From positions 9,622,251 to 9,686,250 of the forward strand of contig NC_079892.1 of the NCBI RefSeq assembly GCF_024868665.1: a stretch of 64,000 nt of DNA. The letters are read 5' to 3'. Both the position numbers and the translations under genes were made by a program. Positions 50,624 to 60,881 of the stretch are shown piece after piece. The stretch comes from Triplophysa rosa (Eukaryota > Chordata > Actinopteri > Cypriniformes > Nemacheilidae). Position 1 is the first letter of the stretch. The number at the start of each line of letters is the position of its first letter. The notes under the pieces are model-generated. The model made no database searches. It worked only from the letters and a program-made list of their open reading frames with translations, and was not told the DNA's origin.

Positions 50624-51014
50624 GGCTATACACTTTCACAACCATTTCCTCATGAGGTACATACAATATCTACACAGTGTTTACTGCATCTTCATATTGT
50701 GGCTTCAAGTCAATGAGACAAATAGTTTATTTTTAAGTTATCCATGATATTGATATATTAGACTATATATTAGACTAAATGTCTCACAGTTCTCTTTTAG
50801 TGAAAAGACAATGATTTCTATCAACGAAATACTTCTTACAAGGACCACTTCATAACAACATATTATAACCAAAATTAAAGTTACTTTTCTATTTACATTA
50901 CATTGCTGTCTGAGATGAGTTTCAAGGACAGTTACAGTACTGAAAAGAAAAATCAATTTTATAATTAAAAATCTAGGTCTTTGTTATTTGAGCTATACAG
51001 TTGGAGAGCTCATG

Positions 51015-51127
51015 TTAAAGGAGCAGTTTGCCTTCAAATTGAAAATTCTGTCATCATCTACTCACCCTCTTGCCATTTCAAACCTGTTTGACAGAATTTT
51101 CAATTTGAAGGTGAACTACTCCTTTAA
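51015..51127. mobile_element. ANGEL-like palindrome (113 bp)
   Basis: Ends TTAAAGGAGCAGTTTGCCTT and AAGGTGAACTACTCCTTTAA with inner arms CAAATTGAAAATTCTGTC / GACAGAATTTTCAATTTG. Terminal TTAA on both sides. Confidence 0.85.
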
Positions 51128-51955
51128 AAAACAGGAACCAGCCACTGAGCCACAAAAGGTAAATGCTAACTAACCTAAAATGAATAGTTATTATTGGCCA
51201 CTAGGGAGAGTGTCACCATCAAAGACTTCTTGAAACTTACTGTATGTATTTACTGTATGTTAACTTCAATCTGTGTCATTTCAACATTCTACAGATATTC
51301 TGTTTACTTATCTGTATACATGCACAAGCTACTCTATAAACAACAAAAATAAACAATATACATATGCAAAAGTAAGTTATATTGCCACTTTGAAATGATA
51401 TGGTTCTATCTGCATTCTAAGCATCTTTAATATATTGAGCTTCAAAGTTTTTGCATTGCCTTAGACGTTGTATCGAACTTTTTTGCTTTCTAAAGAAGTC
51501 TTAAATGTACACAACATAAAGGAAAAAAACATCACATAATGTAAATAAGAATATGTGAATTTTGACCAAAATATCAGATAGAACTTTATAATTCCAATGT
51601 GACGATATGCAGTATGCACATAAAAAGTGCAAAGCAGTTTATAGCAACTCTAAGTCTCTTTGAATATCAACATTCACAAACTTATCGTAAATTCCTTTCT
51701 TTAAAAAAAAGTATATAATACAAAAACATAAACAATGATGTTCAAATAGAACATCTCCTGGAACCTCAAACCTTTAGTAGCTGTCTGTTAGACTGCCTGA
51801 GGCCAACATTTTGGCCAAGTGAATGAGAAGTCCAACATTTGGATGTCAAACAACAGCGTGCCATAAGATTGTGTATAGTCAAGAACTCTGACTACAAGGC
51901 ATCCTGTTTCATTTTAAAACTAAATACATTTTCATATTTCTAAATGTCACAATGG

Positions 51956-52090
51956 TCATACTCCAGTGATGTTTGCCACCGGTGCCCATTCTGGATAGGT
52001 GTCCAAGTTAAGCAGAGGTGTTCCCCATGTTGTAAGAGCCAACAGGACCGTAAGAACGCCTATAATGTTAACACCCAGGCCTGCCTTCAC
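51956..52090 (-). CDS. slc13a1: slc13a1 coding exon 14 and stop
   Basis: Residues 578-621: VKAGLGVNIIGVLTVLLALT, then the DTYPEWAPVANITGV tail and TGA at 51958-51956. TYPxWAP near the C-terminus is typical of SLC13A1. Acceptor GTCATTTCAG|GTG. Confidence 0.93.
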   Translation of the reverse strand: MKAGLGVNIIGVLTVLLALTTWGTPLLNLDTYPEWAPVANITGV

Positions 52091-55000
52091 CTGAAATGAC
52101 AAACAAACCACACAAAGCATATAATATACAATATGCATATAGTGTATGACTTTCATGTGACAACTCAACGATTAATGAACTGGTAAAAGCGCTCACCATA
52201 TCCATGCTTGTGAGATGGCCATATGTGAAGACAATGGCATTAGGAGGATTGGAAACAGGCAGCAGGAAGGAGAAAGACACACAGAGAGCTGTGGGAATCA
52301 GCATGTAAAGAGGGTTCACCCCAATCGCCTCTGCCTGGCAAAGACAATTTGCAATGAGAATACTTCAAAAAAGATTAAAAGCACGTAATGTTTGACTTTT
52401 AAGTGACAGGTCAGAAAAGCAGCCGTACCAGGGGGGCCAGTATAGGCAAAAAGATTGTGATTGTGGCAGCATTGCTGGCCACCTCCGTGACAGAGGTGAC
52501 AATAAGGCAGGCAATGGTGACCGTGGCTAAAGGAGGGAGATTTCCCAGGGGAGTCAGCAATTCAGCTACCCAAGACGACAAACCAGAAATCTGAAAAACA
52601 AAATGAAAAGGTTGTCTTCGAAAGGCCTGTAAAGATATTTGGAAACCCTCACAAACATGATATTCCTGTTAGCATTGAAACATCAGCTTTCATGAATACA
52701 CCTCTTTGTATGCTTGGCTGGAGTCGTAACTTAGCTGTTTGTCAAGATACAGCATCCACATATTACATACTGTATGGAAAATGTGGCACAGCAGTCAGTC
52801 ACCCAGCGTTTGAAGATTTTAAAGACTGAACTTGCCATGCCATTTGGATGTCTGTCCAAACAGAGCTGGAGCCTTGGTGATAAGAACCCACCCCACTCCA
52901 CCCAAACCAGAAGAATATTAAGAAATAACAGCTCTTGTTTGAGTCTGACATGAGGAAAGATCCGTTTGTTATGTTGAAAATGATGTCGCTCTTATAATAG
53001 AAGCATGTAATTAGCTCTAACTGAACGTCTACACAGACAGAACAGCGCTATTGTTGTTCGCTCTAAAATGTTAATGGGTTCCACGGTGTTAAAAGTCTTT
53101 GATGTGATCTGTCTTTTCATTCAGTTCTTTTAAAAGGAATGTTTGGGATTATGAGTAAAGCGAGCAATTGAGCTGTCCAAAGTGAACTATAGTCTGGTTA
53201 ATTGAATCCAAGCCTGTTCGAATGGACCATTAATTGATTCTTATATAACTTTGATTCTATTTGTTTTTTCTGTCACACATAGAGTTGGATTTCCACAAAG
53301 CTATGCTCTTACCTTTGTGCCTTCAGCCAAAGCGAAACCCCCACCCACGAGCAGACAGATCTCCCATGGCATACAAGCCTGGAATTCCTTCCATGTTATC
53401 AAGGTCTCTGTCGCAGGATTAAAAACATTTATCAACACCAAATCGTCATCGACAGACAGTCCGCGAGGAAACATTTTGAAGGTTTTCACACTGCAGAAAG
53501 GCAAAGATGAAGAACAAGTACCGTAGCGATTTGCATTTGGTTTGTGAGCTGGGATGATGAAGAACATGAATCCCAGCAATAGTGCTACAGTGGCGTCCGT
53601 AGCGTAGCCTCTGTGCCTGAACAGATAACATACATATACAACGAATAATTATAAGGTAGTCAAGAAACTTAGTTAGTTTAAATAAATGTAGTTTAACAAT
53701 GTTCCTCTGATCTACAGCACTACATGTATGTACATTTACACCTACAAAAATGAAGTTGATAAATGTTACTGCAGTACTCACTCAGCGAACAGCGATGACC
53801 AGCCGGGCATGAAACCCGGCTCTCTCGCAAACCACAAAACTGCCATCAGAATGAAGATAACCAAGATGTTGATCTCCTGCCAGCTGTGTCACAAGAAAAA
53901 ACAGTCAGTGAGTGGTTTTTATATAAAAAAATGAACACATTTTTCATGAATTTCTTACTAAGTATTTTTCTGTTGCTTTCTAGCACAAAGCAACAGAAAA
54001 ATACTTAGTATTTTTCTGTTTTGTATTTGTATTGGTTTTTATGGAAACCAATTTGTATTGTTTTTTATGGAAACTGTAATGGTTCTATTGGTATGTGATG
54101 GATTCTATTGGTGGGATGTTAAATCCTACTGGAATAACGCCCAAAACACACTACAAAAAGGAATTTTGTGATGGTTTTAATGGAAAAAGCTAATGGTTCG
54201 TAATGGTATTTTAATGAAAACCATTAGAATTTCTTTAATGCTTTCTGTTGGGTTTCTATTGTTTTTTTTTTCAGCAGGAAAGGAAAGTGACCTAAGATAA
54301 ATTGTCTTGTTTTATGAAAGTTTCTTTTTCTTCAGTTTTTTTCTCTAACTTAATTCTTAAAATTTCCTTTACAAAAACAAGACTTTAATATCTTAGGTCA
54401 CTTTCCTTGTCAAGTAAATGTATCTTGATTTAATAATTTTTCATTACTTGTACAAAAAAACAAAATGAAAATGCTTAGTAAGAAATTATTTTTAGTCAGG
54501 TTTTTAAATCTTTCTGAGTTCAATTGGCACATTTTGAAGAATTTAACAAACAATGCAGATTTGGGCTTTTTACGGGTAACCTTGCCCCAAAATCATGTTA
54601 TTTTCATGTTGTTAAACAAAAAGCCAACATGTTGGATTGCTCAAACAACCAGCAGTAGGCCTATTTTGGAAGTCCATTCAGAAGCGTCTTACTCAGTATT
54701 TGTCTCTGCACATTAAACTTATGTTTAATAAACTAAATTACACTTAAAACTCCTTTTTGCAATGAGTTTTGCACATTATTCCAAGATTAATCTGCCAGAG
54801 AACACCCCCTAGAATCCATCACTTACCACCATTACAGTTTCCATTAAAACCATTACAATTTCCATTATAACCATTAAATCTATGAAATGTCTCTTGTGTT
54901 TTGGACAGGGTACTATTGTTTTATCATCAGGGTTTTGATATAATGTTATAGTGAGAATTCCAACCTTATAGGTCCAAGTGAGTTGTACTGATCCTGAAGC

Positions 55001-57939
55001 ACCTTGGCAGTCTTTCTTTCTTTATCAGTCTGCTTCCTGGAGCACAGACTGGCACGAAAGCTATGGATGGGTACAAATGTGGATATGCTTTAATCTTTGG
55101 ATCTTAAACATGTCATTTTAAAGTTAACTTTTTTCTGGAAAAAATGAAAAAAAAACATATCTGCATGCATGCTCTATGAGTGATCCTTCATCAGAAGAAG
55201 ATGAAATCGCAATAGAATTCTGCTTGATCAAATATGATTATTCTGGAGAGACGAGAAAGAGAGATCAGAAGTGAGACAGAGAACCTGAGGTGAGGTGAGA
55301 AAAATTTCAGTCTGATCTGAAATGATGAGTTTAAATGATAGCCGAAGAGGTGGAGTAGAAATGAGGAACAGAGAGGGGTCAGGGAAAGGCTTACGGAATA
55401 GACATCATTACGATCACTCACTTGGTTCCTAGGAACATCCAGTGCAGGAATATCCATGACAAAATCAGCATAATTATGCAAATGGGAAGACAAAGGACAA
55501 ACCAGTTCCCAAAATTTATGCTTTTGCATTCTGGGTAATACCTGAGGAAATAAAAACAAGCAAGACTTAGACTGATATATCAATACACCAACCAGATACC
55601 AGACCATGAACAGCAATATTTATTATTAATATAGTTTTATTGACACACATCAGATCAAAGACAAGAAGTGAACTCACTGGTGGATGTATTCAGCGAAAAT
55701 GAGATTGGCTGAAGTTCCTGGCAGGGTTGTCAGACCCCCTATGGATGACGAGTAGGCAATGCAGAGTGACAGGCCTTTGCAAATCATGTGATCTTCACGG
55801 CTCTTGTACTTTCCGTTTGACTGTGGCGCCGGTGCCTATAACAAACATTCAGAAAAACAGCATTATACTATATGAATACTAGATGAAGAGAGATTTTGTA
55901 TGTGTTTTTATGCCTAGTGCGTTTGACTCACTTTAGTTTCAGGTTCCTCAGGGGCTGTCTGAACTGGCTCTGTAACTCCTGCTTCAATGCTGCAAGTGTA
56001 AAGAAAGTGTAAAAAAGTGCTGATTCAATCTTATACATGAATGTTCTTTTGAAATTGTATGCATGGTCACCTTTTCATATTCTCAGGTTGGTCATACTGG
56101 GCCTCGATATCTGTTAAAATAGATATTTAATGTTTGAATGGTACAAAGTTTTAGAAGGTTACAGTTTAAGACGATCATTCATATCACGTATTTCTGGAAA
56201 AAAATAAAAGATGCTTTTATCAGCATTCATACAGTACATGTATTATGGCCTGTCCGTTCCAGCGTCTATTGAATTTTAACACAATCAAACCTTAGGAGTG
56301 ATATAAAGTCACTCAACAGCAATGTGAAAGACTAAGAGAATGCAAAGTTGCAGTGATTCAAAATCAGGGTTGTTCCATCAAATATTATTTTGTTCTAAAG
56401 TTTTCTGCAGTTTTTCTGAATGTTTGTTATAGGCACTGGCTCCACTGTCAAACAGAAAGAGCTTGTAAAGATCACATTCAGGAACCTGAATACATGTAAA
56501 ACATTAGCATTGTGTTGATTTAAAATGAATATGAAATTGTTTTCTCTGCAGTAAGTCTGAAAATATTCTTATAAAAATATTATTTTTGCAAATAATGCAA
56601 ATAAAAACAACATTTTAATTTTGAACTTTGAAGAAATGTTGTTTACAGAATGTAACAAAAATGATAACTTAACCTAAACACATACAGTATAAATAGTAAA
56701 TAATATTTTATTTAAAAACAATAGAAGCTTAGGTACATCAAATACCTTCAAGCTGTAGGGCAGGGTTGGAGATGCCATTTAACGCCCCCTTGTGGTCTTT
56801 GCTGGGCTCGTCTCCTGCGCTCAAAACCTGCTGTATCACAGCTTCCACAATCGGCATCACCATCGCCACAGTTGATGTGTTGCTCAGCCACATGGAGAGA
56901 AAAGCACAGCCCACCATGAAGCCCAGCATCAACCTGTAAAACATGCAGTCCATCAGATACGATATATCTGTGAAATCGCTTCATCCTCAAAACAGATCTC
57001 AAAATGTTAATATGTGTCAATTAGTTGTAGGTCTTACATGCCAGGGTTGACTCCGACCAAGGTCACCAATCTAAGAGCAATTCTGCAGTGAAGACCCCAC
57101 TTCTCAATGGCTGTTGCTAGACAGATGACCCCAAGCAACAACAAATGGAAGTCTTTGAAATACACAGAGGCGACCTAAAGAGAGAGATGTTGAATTAAAT
57201 CCTTTGTACAAACTATCCACATGAGTGTACAATAGTAGTCTAAAAACTATAGTTTTCATAGGATTGTTTTCCGAACGTAAAGTTTTCAGGGGTGTGTACC
57301 TGAGAAGACTTCATGATCCCAAACAGAGGGAAAAGAAGAGCTGGCAGAAGGGCCGTAATTGACAGAGGCAGGACCTCTGTCATCCAGTACACAGCCATCA
57401 GAATCAAAATATAAGCACATTCTGCTTCCTGTGGACATGAAATTAATCTTTACAAGCATTCAGATAAGTGAAAAAAGATCATAATAATAATACATTATCA
57501 GTGTCTTTTACAATATCAGATATGTGGCAAAACTGTCCATCAAAATATTACTTGCTCTCCTCCTTACTGTATATCCTTAAATTTAATGCAGTTTTTTCTT
57601 AACCAACATTCATTTAGATCCCAGATGGATAGTTTAATAAAAATGATTTGATCATTTACCCACTCTCATGTCAACAAACTTCTTTTGTGCAGATATTTTG
57701 AAGAATGTTAGTAACCAAACAACATTGGATCCAATTATCTTCCATTGTATGGACACAAAACCACTAAGAAATTCCTCAAAATATCATCTTTTGTGTTCCA
57801 CAGAAAAAAAACGTACAGATATGTTTGTCGCACATCTAACCTTTGTCTTGATAACCAGAGGCAGCGGTAGAAGTGACAGTGGCGTGAGGATGATGATCAG
57901 GGGTTTCACGAAGCTCCAGGAACATCTAAGCCTCCTCAT
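51956..57939 (-). CDS. slc13a1: Solute carrier family 13 member 1, sodium/sulfate cotransporter (complete, 14 coding exons)
   Basis: NaS1-type transporter of the DASS family: moves sulfate (with some thiosulfate and selenate) into cells with sodium, classically at the apical membrane of kidney and gut epithelium. Exons: 57841-57939, 57300-57428, 57038-57174, 56746-56933, 56071-56110, 55932-55989, 55678-55835, 55422-55541, 54965-55060, 53782-53883, 53313-53616, 52429-52590, 52197-52334, 51956-52090. They total 1866 nt (621 aa plus stop); the mammalian protein is near 595 aa. All phases match. Key sites: KEAECAY (33-39), first SNT motif in MWLSNTST (139-141), TEVASNAATITIF (second SNxxT site, from 516), and LPVSNPPNAIVF, close to the family signature. 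IGGLTTLPGTSANLIFAEY favours SLC13A1 over its paralogues. ATG context has A at -3. A possible ATTAAA polyadenylation signal lies at 51426-51431. Confidence 0.93.
52197..52334 (-). CDS. slc13a1: slc13a1 coding exon 13
   Basis: Residues 532-577: AEAIGVNPLYMLIPTALCVS, LPVSNPPNAIVFTYGHL and TSMDM. LPVSNPPNAIVF is close to the sodium:sulfate symporter signature. Acceptor TTTGCCAG|GCA, donor ATG|GTGAGC. Confidence 0.93.
52429..52590 (-). CDS. slc13a1: slc13a1 coding exon 12 (second SNT-like motif)
   Basis: Residues 478-531: ISGLSSWVAELLTPLGNLPP, then CLIVTSVTEVASNAATITIF. SNAAT at 516-520 is the second sodium/substrate site. Acceptor TTTTTCAG|ATT, donor CTG|GTACGG, phase 0 both ends. Confidence 0.93.
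53313..53616 (-). CDS. slc13a1: slc13a1 coding exon 11
   Basis: Residues 376 (split) to 477, from HRGYATDATVALLLGFMFFI through LITWKEFQACMPWEICLLVG to GGFALAEGTK. The loop between IIPAHKP and LITWKEF is about 20-25 residues longer than I recall in mammals. It contains a 31-nt GT...AG tract (53491-53521) that stays in frame. Acceptor CTGTTCAG|G, donor AAG|GTAAGA. Confidence 0.88.
53782..53883 (-). CDS. slc13a1: slc13a1 coding exon 10
   Basis: Residues 343-375 with split codons at both ends: WQEINILVIFILMAVLWFAR then EPGFMPGWSSLFA. The R(E/D)PGFxPGWS motif is characteristic of NaS/NaC transporters. Acceptor TGACACAG|C, donor GCTGA|GTGAGT. Confidence 0.93.
   Translation of the reverse strand: MAGDQHLGYLHSDGSFVVCERAGFHARLVIAVR
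53948..54910. repeat. Inverted-repeat rich tract in slc13a1 intron 10-9
   Basis: Contains the hairpin TACTAAGTATTTTTCTGTTG / CAACAGAAAAATACTTAGTA (53948-54010), the arms AAAGTGACCTAAGATA and TATCTTAGGTCACTTTCC (54286-54405), and the repeat GTATGTGATGGATTCTATTG shared with 43.5 kb. Probably nested MITEs; ends not resolved. Confidence 0.6.
54965..55060 (-). CDS. slc13a1: slc13a1 coding exon 9
   Basis: Residues 310 (split) to 342 (split): FRASLCSRKQTDKERKTAKV then LQDQYNSLGPI. The YNSLGPI ending matches the family's Y-x-x-LGPI before a membrane helix. Acceptor ATCCATAG|C, donor ATAAG|GTTGGA (a weak donor). Confidence 0.85.
55422..55541 (-). CDS. slc13a1: slc13a1 coding exon 8
   Basis: Residues 270 (split) to 310 (split): YYPECKSINFGNWFVLCLPI followed by CIIMLILSWIFLHWMFLGT. 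A membrane segment with the family's LSWxxLxxxFLG ending. Acceptor TTTCCTCAG|G, donor ACCAA|GTGAGT. Confidence 0.92.
55678..55835 (-). CDS. slc13a1: slc13a1 coding exon 7
   Basis: Residues 218-269 plus two bases of Gln270. Opens APAPQSNGKYKSRED and holds the conserved LCIAYSSSIGGLTTLPGTS and NLIFAEYIH. Acceptor TTGTTATAG|GCA, donor CACCA|GTGAGT. An inverted imperfect copy of its acceptor junction lies at 56406-56478. Confidence 0.92.
55932..55989 (-). CDS. slc13a1: slc13a1 coding exon 6 (58 nt)
   Basis: Encodes IEAGVTEPVQTAPEEPETK, an acidic loop segment. Acceptor CACTTGCAG|C, donor AAA|GTGAGT. Phase fits exons 5 and 7. The loop is variable between species, so support is splice sites and frame. 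Confidence 0.75.
56071..56110 (-). CDS. slc13a1: slc13a1 coding exon 5 (40 nt)
   Basis: Small exon encoding IEAQYDQPENMK in the polar cytoplasmic loop. Called because acceptor TTTTAACAG|AT and donor AAAAG|GTGACC both fit, and its two end phases exactly bridge exons 4 and 6 (Asp185 and Ser198 are split codons). Weakly conserved sequence, so the call rests on phase. Confidence 0.75.
56406..56478 (+). repeat. Inverted partial copy of the slc13a1 intron 6/exon 7 junction, inside intron 4
   Basis: On the plus strand this stretch reads TTTTTCTGAATGTTTGTTAT, AGGCACTGGCTCCACTGTCA and AAGATCACAT, closely matching the minus-strand acceptor and first codons of exon 7 (source 55786-55862). About 85% equal by eye, with one indel region. 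No transposon ends are seen around it. Confidence 0.88.
56746..56933 (-). CDS. slc13a1: slc13a1 coding exon 4 (first SNT motif)
   Basis: Residues 122 (split) to 185 (split): LMLGFMVGCAFLSMWLSNTS then VAMVMPIVEAVIQQV and a polar loop. SNT at 139-141 is one of the two Ser-Asn-Thr sites known to bind sodium and substrate in DASS transporters. Acceptor TTTTACAG|G, donor GAAG|GTATTT. Confidence 0.93.
57038..57174 (-). CDS. slc13a1: slc13a1 coding exon 3
   Basis: Residues 77-121 plus two bases of Met122: VASVYFKDFHLLLLGVICLA, then TAIEKWGLHCRIALRLVTLV. Membrane segment plus the conserved IEKWxLHxRIAL motif. Acceptor CTTTAG|GTC, donor GGCAT|GTAAGA. Confidence 0.92.
57300..57428 (-). CDS. slc13a1: slc13a1 coding exon 2
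   Basis: Residues 34-76: EAECAYILILMAVYWMTEVL, then PLSITALLPALLFPLFGIM. The family block WMTEVLPLSITALLP is clear. Acceptor GTCCACAG|GAA, donor CAG|GTACAC, phase 0 at both ends. Confidence 0.92.
57635..57835. repeat. ANGEL fragment in slc13a1 intron 1
   Basis: GATATTTTGAAGAATGTTAG and TCTTTTGTGTTCCACAGAAA are ANGEL internal words; the termini are lost. Confidence 0.65.
57841..57939 (-). CDS. slc13a1: slc13a1 coding exon 1
   Basis: Residues 1-33, from MRRLRCSWSFVKPL to LVIKTK, including the first membrane segment (PLIIILTPLSLLPLPLVI). Start context ACAGGATG. The donor is AAG|GTTAGA. Phase 0 junction to KEAECAY, a landmark of the SLC13 family. Confidence 0.9.
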
Positions 57940-60527
57940 CCTGTGGCCGAAACACAGTCAACTCAAGGACTTTGCCTTATGATTGGCTTTTAAACAATCT
58001 GCTGCTGATTAATCTTTGCCCCGTGCCACCAGCGTCCACTCTTACTGCTCCATTCCAGGCATGTCATAAAGTCTTATGGCCATTGAGATTAAGTTTAAGA
58101 TTAGACTCCTCCTTTACTCCATCCATTTATATTTACACTTTATAAACAAAGTCACCAACAAATTTGCATATGAGGTTATAAAAACAAGACAGTTACACAC
58201 GTAAACCCATTGACATGTCTTATTGAGACACGCTGTGACCTGGAATTCATATTTTTTACTCTTAACAAAAAAACGTCACCATCCGTTTCCTTGAGCTCTA
58301 ATCTGCAGCACAGGGGTCTGTTAAAGAACAACCTGTGAGATTTTATAAACATAAACTCTCAGAAATCACTCATCAGGTGATAATCCTTACCGGAGATTGT
58401 TTCCAAGGAATGAGAGTTTGATCAGAAGGGATTATTTATGAAAAAAAAAAACGACAAATAGATTAAAATGAAAATTAACATTTAAAGTGAATATAAGTTG
58501 ATAAAATAATAAAATATTAAATAATATGCAAAAATAAAATAAAAGTACACTGTAAGTACCTGTAATTTTATAGAAATTTACTATTTTTTTTTACAGATTT
58601 TATCCATGTTAAATTAATGAAAAAGACTGCAAATTTCACAAAAAAAAACACGAAAAACATGTAATTTTACGTAAAAAGCAGACATTTACAGTTTTTTACA
58701 GGACTTTTTATGGAGCATTTTTGAAATACGGTAAAAAAACATCAAATTACAGAAAAAGACAAGAAAACAAGAAAAACATCAAATTTAAGGTGACTCCAGG
58801 TGCCGGAAAATTTCAGTTTTTTACAAAAAAAACTGTGTATATAAAAAGCTTTTAGTTCATATTTCATTTGTACTTCCACGTGTTTAAATCTCAAACATTG
58901 ACAAAATTCACGCTTAGCACTTTTAAATATTGATGAATGTAAATATGTAAATAATTGAATGTAAATATTGATTAAACATTGACTAATCCTGCATCTTTCC
59001 AATTTTTGACCAATCCAAAGGTTTCTATAATGAGAACACCCTCCCCCAACATCAAGTGCAACTGACTGGTAAGTAAGCAAATCCTGATTTATGGCTGTGA
59101 CGTCTGGTTTCCAAATGAAATGTCAACACAAGAAAATTGTGTTCATGAAGCAAATTTATTCTTTATTTTGGTCACTACGCACATTAAGTTGGACACGCCC
59201 CCTCCAATCTTCCAATTAGTCATCGATGGATTCTTTAAGTGACCTTTACCTTTCTCTAATCTTGTTTATTCTGTAACATCCAGCTTTAATACATGCAAGT
59301 TTAAACTGTATGTCAAATATTTTCATAGAAAATCCATGGGAAAAAGTCAGCAGTTGGCTTGTGGCCAGCTATAATGTCAAATCTGACTCAAAGTGTCGAG
59401 GTCAGCTGATGTTCAGTCCCTTCACTCAGTTATTATGTCTTCATGAGCTCTCTTTACGATTGTCACAGTAAGGATTACCAGGGATTTGAAACTCAGAAGA
59501 GTCTTTCCTTGAAACATCATTGGATAACTTGGCTCAGAGGGTTTACAAGACTGTATTCTCTGTCTTTACTATTACACATTAATCCCCCTCTTGTGCTTTT
59601 CTGTCGGTTGTATCAGATACCACATAGCCACAATTTGTTATCAATATTAGCATAACAAAGATTAAAATATTTCCTAGCGTTCAAAGATTACAAGAGATTA
59701 CACAATGCTGGTGGAAAAAATACATATTCATACAGTCGACTTGTAAGAAATTTAAACAATAACCTCAAAATGACCTCATGTCGGTTTCTCTGAGGCCAAC
59801 AGGCTTTTCAATATTTTTCCACCTAAACTGGTTCATGCCTGCGAACAAAAGTGTTGTTTAACAGATTTAAAGGATTACAGTAGCGGTTATGATTTCAAAG
59901 ACTCAGGAACCGATTAAAGTTGGATGATTTCTTTTGTTACAGCATTTACGTTCCAATGCAATTGTTTCTCTATATGTTCCCCATTCTGAAGTTTGGCTGT
60001 TTGTTATGTAAAGGATAGCAAAGAATGCTCATATAATCAAGAATAATCTTAATATTGTCATACATTTATTTTATAAACTCATGTAACATTTAAAATTCTA
60101 AAAAATAAAAGAAATCTAAATAAATGTTAACATTTTATTACATTATGAATAATATATATAATAAAATGTTATAAAATACTACAAATTATCATTAAAAACG
60201 TACGTTTTCTCAACTATATCATGAATCTAGAGTCTTTTTAGCCATTATTCCTGTGGTGCCTGTGGTCTTGTTCTCATTTGTTCAATAGGAAACACAGGAG
60301 GAGGTTCTTGACCTTTTCTTCTAATTGCATATCTCACATGGCTCACCTCCTGATTATAACCATGGCCTAATACCATGGCATCAAAGGCCTAATTAAAACA
60401 CTTGAACTTGTGCTTTTTGGGTAACAGAAGTGCTCCCAATCGCATTTAAATACATACCTGTGTGGCTTTTTGTGTGTAATAATGCTGGATAATTTAGTTG
60501 TACTGTTTTTTTTTATACTTCCTTTCT
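57940..60527. other. Intergenic region between iqub and slc13a1
   Basis: No coding region is recognised. 58545-58745 is a decayed tract of TTTTACAG/CTGTAAA words. The slc13a1 promoter should lie just right of 57939; no clear core element is seen. The rest is AT-rich and unremarkable. Confidence 0.6.
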
Positions 60528-60533
60528 TTTATT
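60528..60533 (-). terminator. Possible polyadenylation signal of iqub
   Basis: AATAAA on the minus strand, about 350 nt beyond the iqub stop. Placed on the hexamer alone. Confidence 0.3.
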
Positions 60534-60881
60534 GAACTGATGACGTAATGCTTATGCTACATTTTTCACAGGATTATAGTGAGCTGCTCTTTTTGAGTAT
60601 ATCTAAATCCATATAACTGCTTCCTCTACTAACAGTTCATTGGCATTGAACAATCCAATGAATCGAAACCGAAGCAGAGAGAAGGAAATTGTTTTAATAT
60701 CCAGGCTGAACTGCAAAGTAAAGACAAAAATGTCTTGCAACATCTAACATTGAATTTCAAATGTTCTTAAAAGCAAACATCCACAATGTACCTCAATGCA
60801 AATATATCATTTGTAACTCGATTCAGGAAAATAGTTATACAGCAGAAGTCCTTGGGCACCTGCAGGATTGTGGGTAGCCTC

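Larger units (their letters stand above)
48761..51955. other. Intergenic region between slc13a1 and cadps2
   Basis: No coding region is seen. It holds the hAT element 49598-50623 and the palindrome 51015-51127. The last 500 bp before 51956 should include the slc13a1 3' UTR; ATTAAA at 51426-51431 (minus) is a weak candidate signal. Confidence 0.6.

Noticed and set aside
50520..50747. CpG-rich ORF starting MDACPEVGLSGAPK as a new plus-strand gene
   Set aside because: It lies inside a hAT element (49598-50623) bounded by perfect GGCTATAC duplications and runs past the element end; no recognisable protein.
53491..53521. A 31-nt intron within slc13a1 exon 11
   Set aside because: Too short for vertebrate splicing, and removing it causes a stop shortly after; the uninterrupted reading is in frame. 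Kept only as a finding.
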